Shown here piece after piece: positions 63,374 to 64,000 of a stretch of 64,000 nucleotides of DNA (the stretch's first letter is position 1; each line of letters opens with the position of its first letter). The DNA lies in assembly GCF_019578655.1 (NCBI RefSeq), contig NC_063263.1, positions 8,803,001 through 8,867,000 of the forward strand, read 5' to 3'. A program made the position numbers and the translations under genes. Source of the stretch: Ricinus communis (Eukaryota > Streptophyta > Magnoliopsida > Malpighiales > Euphorbiaceae). Below the pieces are notes generated by a model. That model worked only from the letters and a program-made list of their open reading frames with translations. It was not told the origin of the DNA and did not search any database.

Positions 63374-64000
63374 TTTCTTAATGATTTAGTTGATAGGTTG
63401 ATGCTTCAATGTTTGAACAGTGCCTGGTTTTGTTGCATGACCGCATTACAACACTTAATTCTCACCAACTTCATTGCCCCCAAAACATGGCCCCGTCTTC
63501 TTTTCATTTATGCCAAAATTTAGAAATTTACATATTTGACATTTATATCCTTTAAAATGGTGTATTTAATTAAGACTTTTATAAAACTTTTAAATAATTT
63601 ACTTTGTTTCTGAAATTTCAATAACTTTTATAGAGTTCAATCTTATCAACATAAAAGATTATCCAAATAATTTTGCTAATAAAATCTAAAAGTCTATATA
63701 TGGTGGGGTTATTTGCTTAAAACAATTCATTAAATACTTCATTTAAAATTTATATTTTTTATGAGAGTCCTTTTTAAATTGAATTAAAATTTTTTAATTA
63801 ATTTTTTTATATGTAAGTATAAAAAAAAAAATTATTAGTAAGTAATTTTTATCTTCTAAAGTTTTCTCTAATTTTTTATATTTTTTAAGATAAAGAACAT
63901 ATTAAAGAGAAATAAAGATGATAATGCAGTAGAATTTAAAAATAAGAAAGATGAGTTTTTAAAAAAAAATCTATTGAATCTTAAAAAAAATAAAAGAGAA

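Larger units (their letters stand above)
59830..64000. other. AT-rich intergenic to window end, no gene seen
   Basis: Open frames (69-93 codons near 60.3 and 61.1-61.4 kb) have no domain. The stretch 61130-61420 is slightly less AT-rich and could hide a gene relic. Items listed separately: an inverted repeat near 60.1 kb, a (GAAA)n run, and a duplicated segment at 62.8/63.2 kb. Confidence 0.5.

Overview
This is a nuclear DNA segment from a flowering plant, most likely a eudicot. The evidence is multi-exon genes with GT-AG introns in AT-rich non-coding DNA, plant-only families (CASP-like membrane protein, early nodulin-like phytocyanin, DREB-type AP2/ERF factor, ACD6-like ankyrin/PGG proteins, a chloroplast FtsHi subunit), and plant transposons (Mutator-like, L1-type LINE, a Cassandra-like TRIM). 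The species cannot be fixed from sequence alone.

Layout. 0-1.3 kb: decayed Mutator-like transposase and a small opposite-strand GRF zinc-finger ORF. 4.9-23.4 kb: gene-dense block, all on the + strand: a 110-aa unrecognised protein (three exons), nucleoporin NUP35/NUP53, CASP-like protein (CASPL3A type), the inactive chloroplast FtsH homologue FtsHi2 (11 coding exons), and an early nodulin-like protein. 23.9-30.6 kb: ankyrin cluster with a minus-strand pseudogene, an intact + strand gene and a tail-to-tail minus-strand gene that has lost the family's usual ATG. 30.6-50.6 kb: AT-rich and gene-poor, holding a tRNA-Arg(TCT), foldback elements, a truncated LINE and a Cassandra-like element with 5S-rRNA-like LTRs. 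50.6-51.4 kb: an intronless DREB A-4-type ERF gene on the minus strand. 51.5-64 kb: mostly transposon debris, including a long-TIR element nested in a decayed LINE and a foldback nested in another foldback.

From memory, the order ERF / FtsHi2 / CASPL3A1 / NUP35 matches the adjacent Arabidopsis genes At3g16280-At3g16310. If so, this is ancestral microsynteny, with the ankyrin cluster, the phytocyanin and about 20 kb of repeats lying between FtsHi2 and the ERF gene here. The genes do not form a single pathway: nuclear pore, plasma-membrane scaffold, plastid protein import, cell-surface glycoprotein, defence-type ankyrin proteins and stress-type transcription factor. I see no CRISPR, operon-like or clearly novel multi-gene system. 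The most unusual items are the degraded start of the second ankyrin gene with its internal duplication, the nested transposons, and the Cassandra-like element whose 3' LTR end is amplified with its flank. All gene models are read by eye from splice signals and family resemblance; none has transcript support here.
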